Below, piece by piece: positions 6,997 to 18,881 of a stretch of DNA of 49,377 bases. How positions within the stretch are numbered: position 1 is the stretch's first letter; each line of letters starts with the position of its first letter. Where the stretch lies: contig CAZCEC010000047.1 of the NCBI GenBank assembly GCA_964497615.1, forward strand, positions 1 through 49,377, written 5' to 3'. The notes beneath the pieces are model-generated. The model saw only the letters and a list, made by a program, of their open reading frames with translations. It searched no databases and was not told the origin of the DNA. Source of the DNA: CAZCEC01 sp964497615. GTDB lineage: Bacteria; Chloroflexota; Anaerolineae; Anaerolineales; UBA6663. The position numbers and the translations under genes are program-made.

Positions 6997-7058
6997 TCTG
7001 ATCAGACAACAAAGCGCCGCGGGCAGGGCTGCCCGCGGCGCTTTGTTGTCTGATCAGA
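6997..7058. terminator. 30-bp perfect palindrome, bidirectional terminator
   Basis: Arms 6997-7026 and 7029-7058 are perfectly complementary, with only two G residues between them. The core is a GC stem (GCGCCGCGGGCAG) flanked by ACAACAAA/TTTGTTGT, so each strand gives a hairpin followed by a T-rich stretch. It separates convergent transcripts (FmdB-like on +, nuoN on -). The outer TCTGATCAG/CTGATCAGA part goes beyond what termination needs. Confidence 0.8.
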
Positions 7059-7069
7059 AGAAACTGGGT

Positions 7070-8542
7070 TTACCGCCCCAGCATCGCCACCGCGTTCGTC
7101 GCCGCCTGCATCAGCGGGCCCGGCAGAATGCCAAAGATGAAGGTCGCCGCCGCCGTCAGCGCCACCGTCAGGTTCAGCGCCGGGCGCGACACCGTCACCG
7201 GCGTGCCTTCCTGCATGTACATCACGATCACGATCCGCAGGTAGTAGTAGGCCGACACCAGCGACGTCAGCACGCCCACCAGCGCCAGCCACAGGTAGCC
7301 CGCGTCCAGCGCCGCCCGGAACACGTAGAACTTACCGATAAACCCTATCGTCAGCGGCACGCCCGTCAGCGAGAGCATGAACACCGCCATCGCCAGCGCC
7401 AGCCCCGGCCGGCGCGCCGCCAGCCCGGCATAGTCGTTCAAGTTCAGCCCGTTGCCGGGCACGCCCTCGCTCTCGGCCCGCTCCACCGCCATCACCACCG
7501 CCCAGGTGCCCAGGTTCGTCACCGCGTAGGCCAGCAGATAGAACAGCGACGCGCCCACCGCGAAGTCGCTCAGCGCGGACCGGGCCGAGCCAGCCGCCAC
7601 CAACCCCATCAGGATATAGCCCGCGTGGGCAATGCTGGAGTATGCCAGCATGCGCTTGATATTGGATTGGGCAATCGCAGCGAAATTGCCCAGGATCATC
7701 GTCAGCGCCGCCATCACCGCCGCCACCAGCGCCCACTGCTCCGCCAGCGCCGGGAACGCCGTCACGAACACCCGCAGCAGGGCCGCGAACCCGCCCGCCT
7801 TGGCCCCCACCGACATGAACGCTGTCACCACCGAGGGCGCGCCGTCGTACACGTCCGGCGTCCACATGTGGAAGGGCACCACCGCCACCTTGAAGCCCAG
7901 CCCCACCAGCACCAGGCCCACGCCCAGCAGTAACAAGGTGAAGCGCGCATTGTCCGGCCGGGCCGCCGCCACCACCGCTTGCAAGTCGGTGGAGCCTGTG
8001 GCGCCATACACCAGCGCGATGCCGTACACCAGGAAGGCCGAGGCAAACGCGCCCAGCAGGAAGTACTTCAGCGCCGACTCTTCCGAGGCTGGCTTGGGCC
8101 GTGCCAGCCCCGACAGGATGTACAGCGGGATGGAGAGCAGTTCCAGCGCCAGGAATACCACGATCAGGTTCGAGGCCTGGCCCATCAGCATCATGCCTGC
8201 GATGGTAAACAGCAGCAGTGGGTAGAACTCCCCCCGGTCCAGCCCGGTGCGCGGCAGGTAATTGATCGCCAGCAGGATCGTCAGCGCCCCGGCGCCCAGG
8301 AAGATGAAGTCCAGGAACAGCGCGTAGCCATCGGCCGTGAGCATGCCGTTGAAGGCGCTCAGCGCCGCGTCGTTGCGCCACGCGACGTGCCCGACCGCGC
8401 CCGCTGCCAGCCCCAGCATCCCCAGCCATGCTGTCCAGCGCTTGCGGTTCTCCGGGATGAACGCGTCCGCCAGCAGCAGCAGACAGGCGTAGCCCGCCAG
8501 CAGCAGGGTGGGGAGAATGACGTTGAAATCGGTCGGCGTCAT
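7070..8542 (-). CDS. nuoN: NADH-quinone oxidoreductase subunit N
   Basis: 490 residues, a multi-spanning antiporter-like proton-pumping subunit of the membrane arm of complex I. The hydrophobic profile gives about 14 transmembrane helices. Family signatures seen include FAAIAQSNIKRMLAYSSIAH with its conserved lysine and the following HAGYILMG, plus TGVPLTIGFIGKFYVF in the C-terminal half. It is the last gene of the nuo operon, 7 bases after nuoM, and transcription ends at the palindrome at 6997-7058. The ATG at 8542 starts MTPTDFN, in agreement with the family's short N-terminus. Confidence 0.95.
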   Translation of the reverse strand: MTPTDFNVILPTLLLAGYACLLLLADAFIPENRKRWTAWLGMLGLAAGAVGHVAWRNDAALSAFNGMLTADGYALFLDFIFLGAGALTILLAINYLPRTGLDRGEFYPLLLFTIAGMMLMGQASNLIVVFLALELLSIPLYILSGLARPKPASEESALKYFLLGAFASAFLVYGIALVYGATGSTDLQAVVAAARPDNARFTLLLLGVGLVLVGLGFKVAVVPFHMWTPDVYDGAPSVVTAFMSVGAKAGGFAALLRVFVTAFPALAEQWALVAAVMAALTMILGNFAAIAQSNIKRMLAYSSIAHAGYILMGLVAAGSARSALSDFAVGASLFYLLAYAVTNLGTWAVVMAVERAESEGVPGNGLNLNDYAGLAARRPGLALAMAVFMLSLTGVPLTIGFIGKFYVFRAALDAGYLWLALVGVLTSLVSAYYYLRIVIVMYMQEGTPVTVSRPALNLTVALTAAATFIFGILPGPLMQAATNAVAMLGR

Positions 8543-8549
8543 CGTCAGC

Positions 8550-10076
8550 TTACCGCATCGCCACGGCGGCGGCCTGCAGCGTGCTCGCTAATTGCTCCAC
8601 CGCTGGCGAGAGCAGGTTCAGGAACGGCGCCGGGTACAGTCCGATCCAGAAGATCAGGATCACCAGCGGTACCAGGATCGCAATCTCGCGGCGGTTGAGG
8701 TCCTTCAGGCCGCGGTTCTTCTCGTTCGTCACCTCGCCCAGGAACATGCGCTGGAACATCCACAGCATATAGACCGCGGCCAGGATCACGCCCGCCGCCG
8801 CCAGTCCGGCGTACCAGTAACTGCCAAATGACCCGCCCGCCTCGCCCGCGCCCCACGCGCCCAGCAGGATGGCAAACTCGCCCACGAACCCGTTCAGCCC
8901 CGGCAGGCCCATGGACGACAAGGCTACCACCAGCATGAACGCGGCGTACAGCGGCATCACCTTCCACAGCCCGCCGAACTGCGCCAGTTCGCGCGTGTGG
9001 CGGCGCTCGTAGATCACGCCCACCAGGAGGAACAGCGCGCCTGTCGAGATGCCGTGGTTGATCATCTGCAGGATCGCGCCCTGGATGCCCTGCGGGTTGA
9101 GGGCGAACAGCCCCAGCATCACAAAGCCCAGGTGGCTCACCGACGAATAGGCCACCAGCTTCTTGGCGTCGCTCTGCGCATACGACACCACCGCGCCGTA
9201 CAGGATGCCGATCACCGCCAGCACCGCCATCACCGGCGCATAGCGCACCGCCGCGTCCGGGAACATGCCCAGGTTGAACCGCAGGAAGCCATACGTGCCC
9301 AGCTTCAGCAGCACGCCCGCCAGGATCACGGAGCCGGCCGTGGGCGCCTCCACGTGGGCGTCCGGCAGCCAGGAGTGCAGCGGCCACACCGGCACCTTGA
9401 TGGCAAAGGCCGCCGCGAAGCCCCAGAACAGTAGCGATTGGGTCGCCAGGGCGATGTCGCCCCCCCGTTCCAGCAGCACCGGCACCGAGAACGTGCCCTG
9501 CGTGATGCCCAGGTACAGGATTGCCAGCAGCATCAGGATCGAGCCGGCCATGGTGTACAGGAAGAACTTGATGGCGGCGTAGATCTTGCGCGGCCCGCCC
9601 CAAATGCCGATCAGGAAGTACATCGGCACCAGGGTGAACTCCCAGAAGATGTAGAACAGGAACAGGTCCTGCGCCACGAACACGCCCGTCATGCCCACTT
9701 CCAGCAGCAGGAAGAAGATCATGAACTCCTTGACCCGCTCCTGGATGGCCTCCCAGGTGGAGGCGATGGACAGCGGCGTCAGGAAGGTGGTCAGCAGGAT
9801 GAGCAGCACGCTCAGCCCGTCCACTGCCATGTGGAACTCAATGCGCCAGTCGGAGCCGATCTGGATCCACGGCGCGCGCACCACCAGTTGCAGCCCCGGG
9901 TCGCCGGCATTGAACTGCGCCAGCATGATCAGCGACAGCCCAAAGGTGATCAGCGACGTGATCAGCGCCACCCAGCGCAGGGTGTTCTTCTGCTCCGGGC
10001 GGATGAACAGCAGCACCAGCACGCCCAGCAGCGGGAAGAAAGTGACAGTGGTGAGTGTGGCAAAAAGGTATTGCAT
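8550..10076 (-). CDS. nuoM: NADH-quinone oxidoreductase subunit M
   Basis: 508 residues, antiporter-like membrane subunit M, one of three proton-translocating modules. Diagnostic stretches are FYIFWEFTLVPMYFLIG with the essential glutamate, KVPVWPLHSWLPDAHVEAP, and SDAKKLVAYSSVSHLGFVMLG. About 14 transmembrane helices are predicted from hydrophobicity. The ATG at 10076 (AGGA 6 bases upstream) is preferred over a TTG at 10091, which would add five residues. A gap of 45 bases separates it from nuoL, and 7 bases separate it from nuoN. Confidence 0.95.
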   Translation of the reverse strand: MQYLFATLTTVTFFPLLGVLVLLFIRPEQKNTLRWVALITSLITFGLSLIMLAQFNAGDPGLQLVVRAPWIQIGSDWRIEFHMAVDGLSVLLILLTTFLTPLSIASTWEAIQERVKEFMIFFLLLEVGMTGVFVAQDLFLFYIFWEFTLVPMYFLIGIWGGPRKIYAAIKFFLYTMAGSILMLLAILYLGITQGTFSVPVLLERGGDIALATQSLLFWGFAAAFAIKVPVWPLHSWLPDAHVEAPTAGSVILAGVLLKLGTYGFLRFNLGMFPDAAVRYAPVMAVLAVIGILYGAVVSYAQSDAKKLVAYSSVSHLGFVMLGLFALNPQGIQGAILQMINHGISTGALFLLVGVIYERRHTRELAQFGGLWKVMPLYAAFMLVVALSSMGLPGLNGFVGEFAILLGAWGAGEAGGSFGSYWYAGLAAAGVILAAVYMLWMFQRMFLGEVTNEKNRGLKDLNRREIAILVPLVILIFWIGLYPAPFLNLLSPAVEQLASTLQAAAVAMR

Positions 10077-10121
10077 CGCAAGTCCTATCAAATGATGGAA
10101 ACGTCTAGGGCACGCTTCACG

Positions 10122-12485
<2,364 letters not shown>

Positions 12486-12491
12486 CAGACC

Positions 12492-12797
12492 CTATCCCTT
12501 GAGCTGATTAATGTCGTCCACGTTGATGCTGCGCTTGGTCCGGAAAATGGTTACGATCAGGGCCAGCCCCACCGCCACCTCGGCGGCCGCCACCGTCATC
12601 ACAAAGAACACAAACACCTGCCCGTCCACCACGCCAAACTCGCGCGCAAAGGCCACGAATGCCAGGTTGGCGGCATTCAGCATCAACTCCACCGACATGA
12701 AAATGATGATGGCGTTGCGGCGCGTCAGCACCCCCGCCACCCCCAGGGTGAACAGGATGGCCGACAGCGCCACGTAGTACATGGTCGGGATATTCAC
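12492..12797 (-). CDS. nuoK: NADH-quinone oxidoreductase subunit K
   Basis: 101 residues with three transmembrane helices, the standard size. The conserved membrane glutamates of the proton path are visible in IIFMSVELMLNAANLAFV and in AAAEVAVGLALIV. The start is GTG (12795-12797) with GGAG 6 bases upstream; a second in-frame ATG (MYYV) lies five codons in. It follows nuoJ by 9 bases and precedes nuoL by 6, as in other bacteria. Confidence 0.95.
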   Translation of the reverse strand: MNIPTMYYVALSAILFTLGVAGVLTRRNAIIIFMSVELMLNAANLAFVAFAREFGVVDGQVFVFFVMTVAAAEVAVGLALIVTIFRTKRSINVDDINQLKG

Positions 12798-12806
12798 ATC
12801 CGTCTC

Positions 12807-13373
<567 letters not shown>

Positions 13374-13374
13374 G

Positions 13375-13875
13375 TCAGTCCGGGTCCTTCATGTCCGGGA
13401 TGGACCGGTCGAACTTGCCCGGCTCCACCTGCTGCGGGGTAGGCGCGCCGCCGGCCGGCACCGGCACAATCAGCATGTCCTTAGTGAAGATGGACGAGTC
13501 ACGGTCGGTGAAGGCCAGCTCGTAGTTGCTCTCCAGCACAATCGCCTCGGTCGGGCAGGCATCCTCGCAGTAGCCGCAGAAGATGCAGCGCAGCATGTTG
13601 ATCTCGTACGTGCTGGCATAGCGCTCGCCCGGCGAGTAGCGGGCCGTGTCCGTGTTCTCGGCCGCCTCCACGAAAATGGCGTCGGCCGGGCAGGCAGCGG
13701 CGCACAGCGAGCAGCCGATGCACTTCTCCAGCCCGTTGTCGTAGCGCTTCAGCTCGTGCCGCCCCTTGAACCGCTGCGCCACCGGCCGCTTGATGTCGGG
13801 ATAGGGGACGGTGACAGGCTCTTCAAAGATCTGCTTGAAGGTCGTCGCGAAGCCCCGAATGATTTCAACTAGCAT
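13375..13875 (-). CDS. nuoI: NADH-quinone oxidoreductase subunit I (2x[4Fe-4S])
   Basis: 166 residues. Two ferredoxin-type motifs, CIGCSLCAAACP and CIFCGYCEDACP, bind clusters N6a and N6b, which pass electrons toward cluster N2 in NuoB. An N-terminal amphipathic segment (EIIRGFATTFKQIF) and PYPDIKRPVAQRFKGRH are characteristic of the family. The C-terminal tail ends in a Pro/Asp-rich stretch. It lies in the peripheral-membrane hinge of complex I. Gene gaps are 3 bases to nuoH and 1 base to nuoJ. Confidence 0.95.
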   Translation of the reverse strand: MLVEIIRGFATTFKQIFEEPVTVPYPDIKRPVAQRFKGRHELKRYDNGLEKCIGCSLCAAACPADAIFVEAAENTDTARYSPGERYASTYEINMLRCIFCGYCEDACPTEAIVLESNYELAFTDRDSSIFTKDMLIVPVPAGGAPTPQQVEPGKFDRSIPDMKDPD

Positions 13876-13878
13876 GCT

Positions 13879-15105
13879 TTACCTCGTCGCCACGGACGCC
13901 GCGCCCCCTTCCCGTTCCGGGAGGGGGGTCAGGGGGGTAGGTCTCGGCCGCCGCGCCCTCATCTGCCGCCGGCCAACGCTGATCACCACCGCGATCAGGA
14001 TCACCACCAGCACGCCGACCACAATCGCCAGCAGGGTCAGGTTAATCAGCGCCGCCGCCGTCACGAGCACATTCGCCAGCGCCACCGGCAGCAGCACTTT
14101 CCACCCCAGCGCCATCAGCCGGTCGTAGCGCAGCCGCGGATGCGTCGAGCGCAGCCAGATCATAAAGACCACCGACGCGCCCACTTTGAACAAGAAATAG
14201 CCCAGCCCCAGCAGCGGTATCTGCTCGGCAAACGGCCCGCGCCAGCCGCCCAGGAACAGGGTGGCGAAGATGGCACTCACCCCGATCATCTTGATGTACT
14301 CGGCCATGAAGAACAGCGAGAACTTCATGCCCGAATACTCGGTGTGGTAGCCCGCCGTCAGTTCCTGCTCCGCCTCCGGCATATCGAACGGCGCGCGGTT
14401 CACCTCGGCCAGCGCCGCCAGATAGAAGATGATGGCCGCCACCGGCTGGAGCACGATGTACCACACCTGCTCCTGCCCGTCGATGATGTCGGCCATGCTC
14501 ATGGACTGCGCCAGCATCAGCGGCCCCACGATGGACAGCCCCAGCGCCAGCTCATAGCTCACCATCTGCGCCGTCGAGCGGATGCCGCCCAGCATGGCGT
14601 ACTTGTTGTCCGACGACCAGCCCGCCAACACCACCCCGTACACGGCAATGGACGCCACCGACAGGATATACAGCATCCCCACGTTCAGGTCGGCCAGCCC
14701 AAACCCGTTCTGGATGACGAAATAGTCGCCGCCCAGCTTGATCGAGGTGAAGGGGATGGTCAGCGAACAGCACGGGATGCCGCCCTCCGGCGTCGGCCCC
14801 CACGGCACCACCGCCAGGATGATGAAGGCCGGGATGACGGTGATGATGGGCGCCAGCACGAAGATCAGCTTGTCCGCCCCGCCGGGGATGAACTCTTCCT
14901 TGAAGATCAGCTTCACCCCGTCCGCCGCCGGCTGCAGCCACCCCCACGGCCCGGCCCGGTTGGGCCCAATGCGCGTCTGGAGCAGCGCCGCCACCTTGCG
15001 CTCGGCAAAGGTCGTATAGGCAAAGGCCGTCAGCAGAAAGAACAAGATAATGGCCGACTTGATGCCCGCCTCGATGACAATGGCCCAGAATTCCGCCGGA
15101 TCCAT
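13879..15105 (-). CDS. nuoH: NADH-quinone oxidoreductase subunit H with extended C-terminus
   Basis: 408 residues, longer than the usual 320-350. The quinone-site subunit is clear from the N-terminal AERKVAALLQTRIGPNRAGP, the NRAPFDMPEAEQELTAGYHTEYSG segment (two parts) and RYDRLMALGWKVLLP. After the normal end there is one more hydrophobic segment (LTLLAIVVGVLVVILIAVVIS). A basic tail follows, ending PTPLTPLPEREGGAASV, and its DNA looks like a dispersed palindromic repeat (13903-13945). The tail is therefore probably a late addition. It is coupled to nuoG and nuoI by gaps of 6 and 3 bases. Confidence 0.94.
   Translation of the reverse strand: MDPAEFWAIVIEAGIKSAIILFFLLTAFAYTTFAERKVAALLQTRIGPNRAGPWGWLQPAADGVKLIFKEEFIPGGADKLIFVLAPIITVIPAFIILAVVPWGPTPEGGIPCCSLTIPFTSIKLGGDYFVIQNGFGLADLNVGMLYILSVASIAVYGVVLAGWSSDNKYAMLGGIRSTAQMVSYELALGLSIVGPLMLAQSMSMADIIDGQEQVWYIVLQPVAAIIFYLAALAEVNRAPFDMPEAEQELTAGYHTEYSGMKFSLFFMAEYIKMIGVSAIFATLFLGGWRGPFAEQIPLLGLGYFLFKVGASVVFMIWLRSTHPRLRYDRLMALGWKVLLPVALANVLVTAAALINLTLLAIVVGVLVVILIAVVISVGRRQMRARRPRPTPLTPLPEREGGAASVATR
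13903..13945. repeat. Palindromic repeat inside the 3' end of nuoH
   Basis: CCCCCTTCCCG, then CGGGAGGGGGG and TCAGGGGGGTAGGTC, form an imperfect inverted repeat. It is read in frame as the NuoH tail LTPLPEREGG. A related arrangement (CCCCCCCTTCCCGTTC ... GGGATGGGGG ... GGGGGGTCAGGTC) occurs at 49149-49205 in intergenic DNA, so this looks like a dispersed element that entered the end of nuoH. Confidence 0.55.
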
Positions 15106-15111
15106 CGCGCG

Positions 15112-17553
15112 TTAGCCTTTCTGTACCGTCGCCCGCGCCGCCGCGGGCGGCGTCGCCGCCCCCAGGCTCTCGGGCATCAGCGCCACGCCCTCCGGCGCGC
15201 GGCCGTCCACCCGCGCCGTCACCGTGGCCTGCGTTCCATTCAGCGCCACCTGCACCGTGTCGCCGTCCTGGATACCCAGGCGCGCGGCGTCGGCGCTGTT
15301 CAATTCGACATACGGCTGCGGCAGGTGGCTGTGCAGCACCGTCGAAGGCCTCAGGGTCGTGCCCCGGTCGTACAGCACGCTGGTCGGCACCAGCAGCAGC
15401 CCCTCGCCCTCGGCTGGGGCCGGCGCCGCTGCCTTGCCCGCCGCCACAGCCTCGCCGCGCTCGGCGGCGGTGGGCGTCTGCACCCCCAGCCCCTGCTTGT
15501 TCGTGTAGGCCGTGCCGCCGTAATACAGGTCGCGCCCGCCCACATCCGGGAACTGTTCCACCACCTCGGCCAGCTTCGGGTAGGTCAAGCCGGCGTAGGC
15601 TGGCACGTTCGCCGCGATCTCCAGCAGCACCTGCGCGGCATGCTTGGGCACACTCACCCCCGCCCGTGCCCCAATCTCGCCCGCGATCTGGAAGTCAGGC
15701 TTGCCCTTCATCGTCACTGCCGGGTAGAACCGCTGCACGCGCCGCTCGCCGTTGGTGTAGGTGCCCTCGCGCTCGGCCCAGCTTGCCGCCGGCAGCACCA
15801 CGTCCGCCGCCTTGGCCGTCTCAGTCAGAAATAGCTCCTGCACCACCACAAAGCCGCCCGCGCGCAGCTCGTCCGCCGTCAGCCGCCCATCGCCCACCGG
15901 GTCGGCCCCCGCAATCCAGCGCGCCTTCGCGCCCGCCTTCAAATCCGCCGGGCGCAGCCCCATGTCCCACGCGCCCTGGGTGTTGCTGTGCGGCCACACG
16001 GCGATCAGCCCGTTGTTGGCCCGGCCATAGTGATTGGTGACGATCAGCAGGTTCTCGCACGCCTGCGCCAGCGCCGTGGTGCCGGCCAGGTCCATTCCCT
16101 CGCGGCCAAACAGGATGATGCCGTTTTCGGCGCGCACAAAGGCCTCGGCCGCCTCGCTGCTGCCGGTCACCAGCATCCCCAGCACCGTGGCCGCCTCGTG
16201 CCCATACTCGTAGCGCACCACGTGCGTGGCATAGCGGTCGGTCTTCGTGGCGCGCCCGTTGGCGACGATCAGCGTGGCCCCCCGCTCGGCGGCCTGCTTC
16301 ACGCGCAGCCACCACACCGGCGCTTCCTCTTCCAGGTCGCTGGCCACCACCAGGATGGCCGTGCCCTTGCCCACGTTGGCGAAGTTGGTGCCCACGCCCA
16401 CCCCCACGCGCTGCACCTGCTCGCCGCCGCCCATGCGGGTGTACACCTCCGCGCGCCCGCCCAGCCCCGTCGCCACCTGCCGGAAGGCATACAGGTCCTC
16501 ATTCGAGAGCCGGTCGCCGATCAGCCCGGCCAGCCCGCTGCCCGCGGCTTTGAGCTTCTCAGCCGCGGCCTTCAGCGCCTCGTCCCAGGTGGCGGGCTTC
16601 AGTTCGTTGCCCTGGCGCACCAGCGGCGTGGTCAGCCGGTCGGCGCTGCCCGCGAAGTGGTGGCCGAAGCGCCCCTTATCGCAGATCCATATTTCATTCA
16701 CCTGCTCGTTCTGGCGCGGCAGGACGCGCTTGATGACGATATCGCCGCCGCTGGCCGCCTCGCGCCGCGTGTTCAGCGTCAGGTTGCAGCCCACCGGGCA
16801 GTGCGGGCAGATCGAGGCCGCCGCGTTTAGCTCCCACGGCCGCGCCCCAAAGCGGAAGTCGCTGGTCGTCAGCGCCCCCACCGGGCAAATGTCGGTGGTG
16901 TTGCCGGAGAACTTCGAGTCGAAGCCCGGCTCCGAGAACGTGACGATCTCCAAATGCCGCCCGCGCTCGAAGAAGCCCAGCACGTGGTCGTCGGCCACCT
17001 CGTCCTGGAAGCGCACGCAGCGCGCGCACTGGATGCACCGCTCGCGGTCCAGATAGATCAGGTCGCCCAGCGGGATGTGCTTGTCCAGCCGGAACTTCTC
17101 GTCAAAGATAAAGCGGCTCTGGCCTGGCCCATGGGCCATGGTCAGGTTCTGCAGCGGGCACTCCCCGCCCTTGTCGCAGATTGGGCAGTCCAGCGGGTGT
17201 GAGGTCAGCAGGAATTCCAGGATGTCGTCGCGCGCCTCCTTCACTTTGCCGGAGGCGCCCACCACCACCATCCCCTCTTCCACCGGCAGGGTGCAGGCCG
17301 TCTCCAGCTTCGGCCCGAAGCCGATCTTGGGTTGGCCCTGCTCGTCGGTGACCAACTGCCCCGTGGCCCGGTCGCGCTGCGGGCGGCCCACTTCCACCAG
17401 GCACATCCGGCACATGCCCACCGGGTCCAGCTTGGGGTGATAGCAGAAGACGGGGATGTCGTTGCCCGCGCGCTTGGCGGCATCCACCACCAGCGTCCCC
17501 TTAGGCACGCTGACCTTGACCCCATCAATCGTTAACGTTACGGTGTCAGCCAT
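15112..17553 (-). CDS. nuoG: NADH-quinone oxidoreductase subunit G (Fe-S, molybdopterin-fold)
   Basis: 813 residues. The N-terminal ferredoxin domain carries Cys37, Cys48, Cys51 and Cys87 for [2Fe-2S] N1b. His119/Cys123/Cys126/Cys132 bind N5. CIQCARC plus a later CPVGALT binds N4. ICPHCPVGCN plus ICDKG provide the four cysteines of the off-path cluster N7, which many mitochondrial-type subunits lack. Residues from about 300 on form the molybdopterin-oxidoreductase-like fold, which no longer binds molybdenum in complex I, and a C-terminal beta domain (SVLYDRGTTLRPSTVLHS) follows. A Pro/Ala-rich linker precedes the last domain. It lies 26 bases after nuoF. Confidence 0.95.
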   Translation of the reverse strand: MADTVTLTIDGVKVSVPKGTLVVDAAKRAGNDIPVFCYHPKLDPVGMCRMCLVEVGRPQRDRATGQLVTDEQGQPKIGFGPKLETACTLPVEEGMVVVGASGKVKEARDDILEFLLTSHPLDCPICDKGGECPLQNLTMAHGPGQSRFIFDEKFRLDKHIPLGDLIYLDRERCIQCARCVRFQDEVADDHVLGFFERGRHLEIVTFSEPGFDSKFSGNTTDICPVGALTTSDFRFGARPWELNAAASICPHCPVGCNLTLNTRREAASGGDIVIKRVLPRQNEQVNEIWICDKGRFGHHFAGSADRLTTPLVRQGNELKPATWDEALKAAAEKLKAAGSGLAGLIGDRLSNEDLYAFRQVATGLGGRAEVYTRMGGGEQVQRVGVGVGTNFANVGKGTAILVVASDLEEEAPVWWLRVKQAAERGATLIVANGRATKTDRYATHVVRYEYGHEAATVLGMLVTGSSEAAEAFVRAENGIILFGREGMDLAGTTALAQACENLLIVTNHYGRANNGLIAVWPHSNTQGAWDMGLRPADLKAGAKARWIAGADPVGDGRLTADELRAGGFVVVQELFLTETAKAADVVLPAASWAEREGTYTNGERRVQRFYPAVTMKGKPDFQIAGEIGARAGVSVPKHAAQVLLEIAANVPAYAGLTYPKLAEVVEQFPDVGGRDLYYGGTAYTNKQGLGVQTPTAAERGEAVAAGKAAAPAPAEGEGLLLVPTSVLYDRGTTLRPSTVLHSHLPQPYVELNSADAARLGIQDGDTVQVALNGTQATVTARVDGRAPEGVALMPESLGAATPPAAARATVQKG

Positions 17554-17579
17554 AATCTCTCGCTACAGTGGGAAGAACG

Positions 17580-18881
17580 CTACTTCCGCGCCGCCGGCCT
17601 GGCCGCCGCCTTGCCGTCCTTGGCGTGGGCGTCAAAATCCGCGCGGAACTTCTTCAGGCTGCTCAACACCGGCGTGGCCGCAAAGTCGCCCAGCGGGCAC
17701 AGGCACTTGCCGAAAATCTGCCCGGCCACGTTCTCCAGCAGGTCCACGTCCGCCCGGTTGGCGTCGCCGCGGTTCACCCGCTCCAGGATATTCAGCATCC
17801 AGTAAGTGCCCTCGCGGCACGGCGTGCACTTGCCGCACGACTCGTGCTTGAAGAAGCGCGACGTCTTCAGCGTCAGCCAGGCCATGTCCACCGACTCATC
17901 CAGCACGATGATCGAGGCCGAGCCCAACGCCCCGCCCTTGGCCGCCACCGACTCATAGTCCATCGGCGTGTCGAGGATGTCGTCGCCCCCCGTCAGCACC
18001 GTGGACGAGGCCCCGGCCGTCAGGATGGCCTTCACCTTCAGCCCGCTGGGCACCCCGCCGCCCAGGTCGTAGATCAGGTGGCGGAAAGTGGACCCCAGCG
18101 GCAGTTCATAATTCCCCGGCTTGTTCACGTGCCCCGACAGACTGAACACCTTCGGCCCTGGGCTCTTCTCTGTGCCGACAGTCTTGTACCAGGCCGCCCC
18201 GCGCGCCAGGATCATTGGCACGTTCGTCAGGGTCTCGGTGTTGTTCACCACCGTCGGCTTGCGAAACAGACCCTCAATCGCCGGAAAAGGCGGCTGGCCC
18301 AGCTTGCCCTCCAGCGACTCCAGCAGCGCGCTCTCCTCGCCGCAGATATAGGCCCCCGCGCCCAGGTGGTTGTGAATCTCCAGCGAATACTGGGTCCCAA
18401 ACAGATTCTGGCCCAGCAGCCCCGCCTGGCGCACTTCGGCCAGCACCTTGTCCAGCCCGGCGGACACGTCCCAGAACTCGCCGCGCAAGTAGTTGTAGGC
18501 CACGTTGGCCTCGGCCGCGTAGGCCGCGATCATCGCCCCCTCCAAAAACTGGTGGGGGTTGCGCTCCATGATCTCGCGGTCCTTGAACGTGCCCGGCTCG
18601 CTCTCGTCCGAGTTCACCACCAGGTAGCGCGGATAGACGTTCTTAGTCAGGAACCCCCACTTCACGCCCGTCGGGAAGCCCGCCCCCCCGCGCCCCCGCA
18701 GCCCGGAGTTCCGCACCTCGTCAATCACCTGCTGCGGCGTCATGCTGGTGACGACCTTCTTGAAGGCTTCGTACCCCCCGTGCTTCCGGTAGACATCCAG
18801 CTTGTGCAGGTCGGGAATATCCCGGTGGCGCAGCAGGATGTGTTCGTACTTGGCCGCCGCCGCGGCAGGCGTGTCCGACAT
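17580..18881 (-). CDS. nuoF: NADH-quinone oxidoreductase subunit F (NADH/FMN/[4Fe-4S])
   Basis: 433 residues. The NADH- and FMN-binding region shows GLRGRGGAGFPTG, NSDESEPGTFKDR and GAGAYICGEESALLESLEG. The [4Fe-4S] N3 cluster ligands are in ESCGKCTPCREGT and GKCLCPLGD. This is the entry point for NADH electrons, so the complex encoded here is the full NADH-oxidising type rather than the 11-subunit ferredoxin or F420 form. The start codon of nuoF directly follows the nuoE stop. The last 15 residues are Lys/Ala-rich. Confidence 0.96.
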   Translation of the reverse strand: MSDTPAAAAAKYEHILLRHRDIPDLHKLDVYRKHGGYEAFKKVVTSMTPQQVIDEVRNSGLRGRGGAGFPTGVKWGFLTKNVYPRYLVVNSDESEPGTFKDREIMERNPHQFLEGAMIAAYAAEANVAYNYLRGEFWDVSAGLDKVLAEVRQAGLLGQNLFGTQYSLEIHNHLGAGAYICGEESALLESLEGKLGQPPFPAIEGLFRKPTVVNNTETLTNVPMILARGAAWYKTVGTEKSPGPKVFSLSGHVNKPGNYELPLGSTFRHLIYDLGGGVPSGLKVKAILTAGASSTVLTGGDDILDTPMDYESVAAKGGALGSASIIVLDESVDMAWLTLKTSRFFKHESCGKCTPCREGTYWMLNILERVNRGDANRADVDLLENVAGQIFGKCLCPLGDFAATPVLSSLKKFRADFDAHAKDGKAAARPAARK

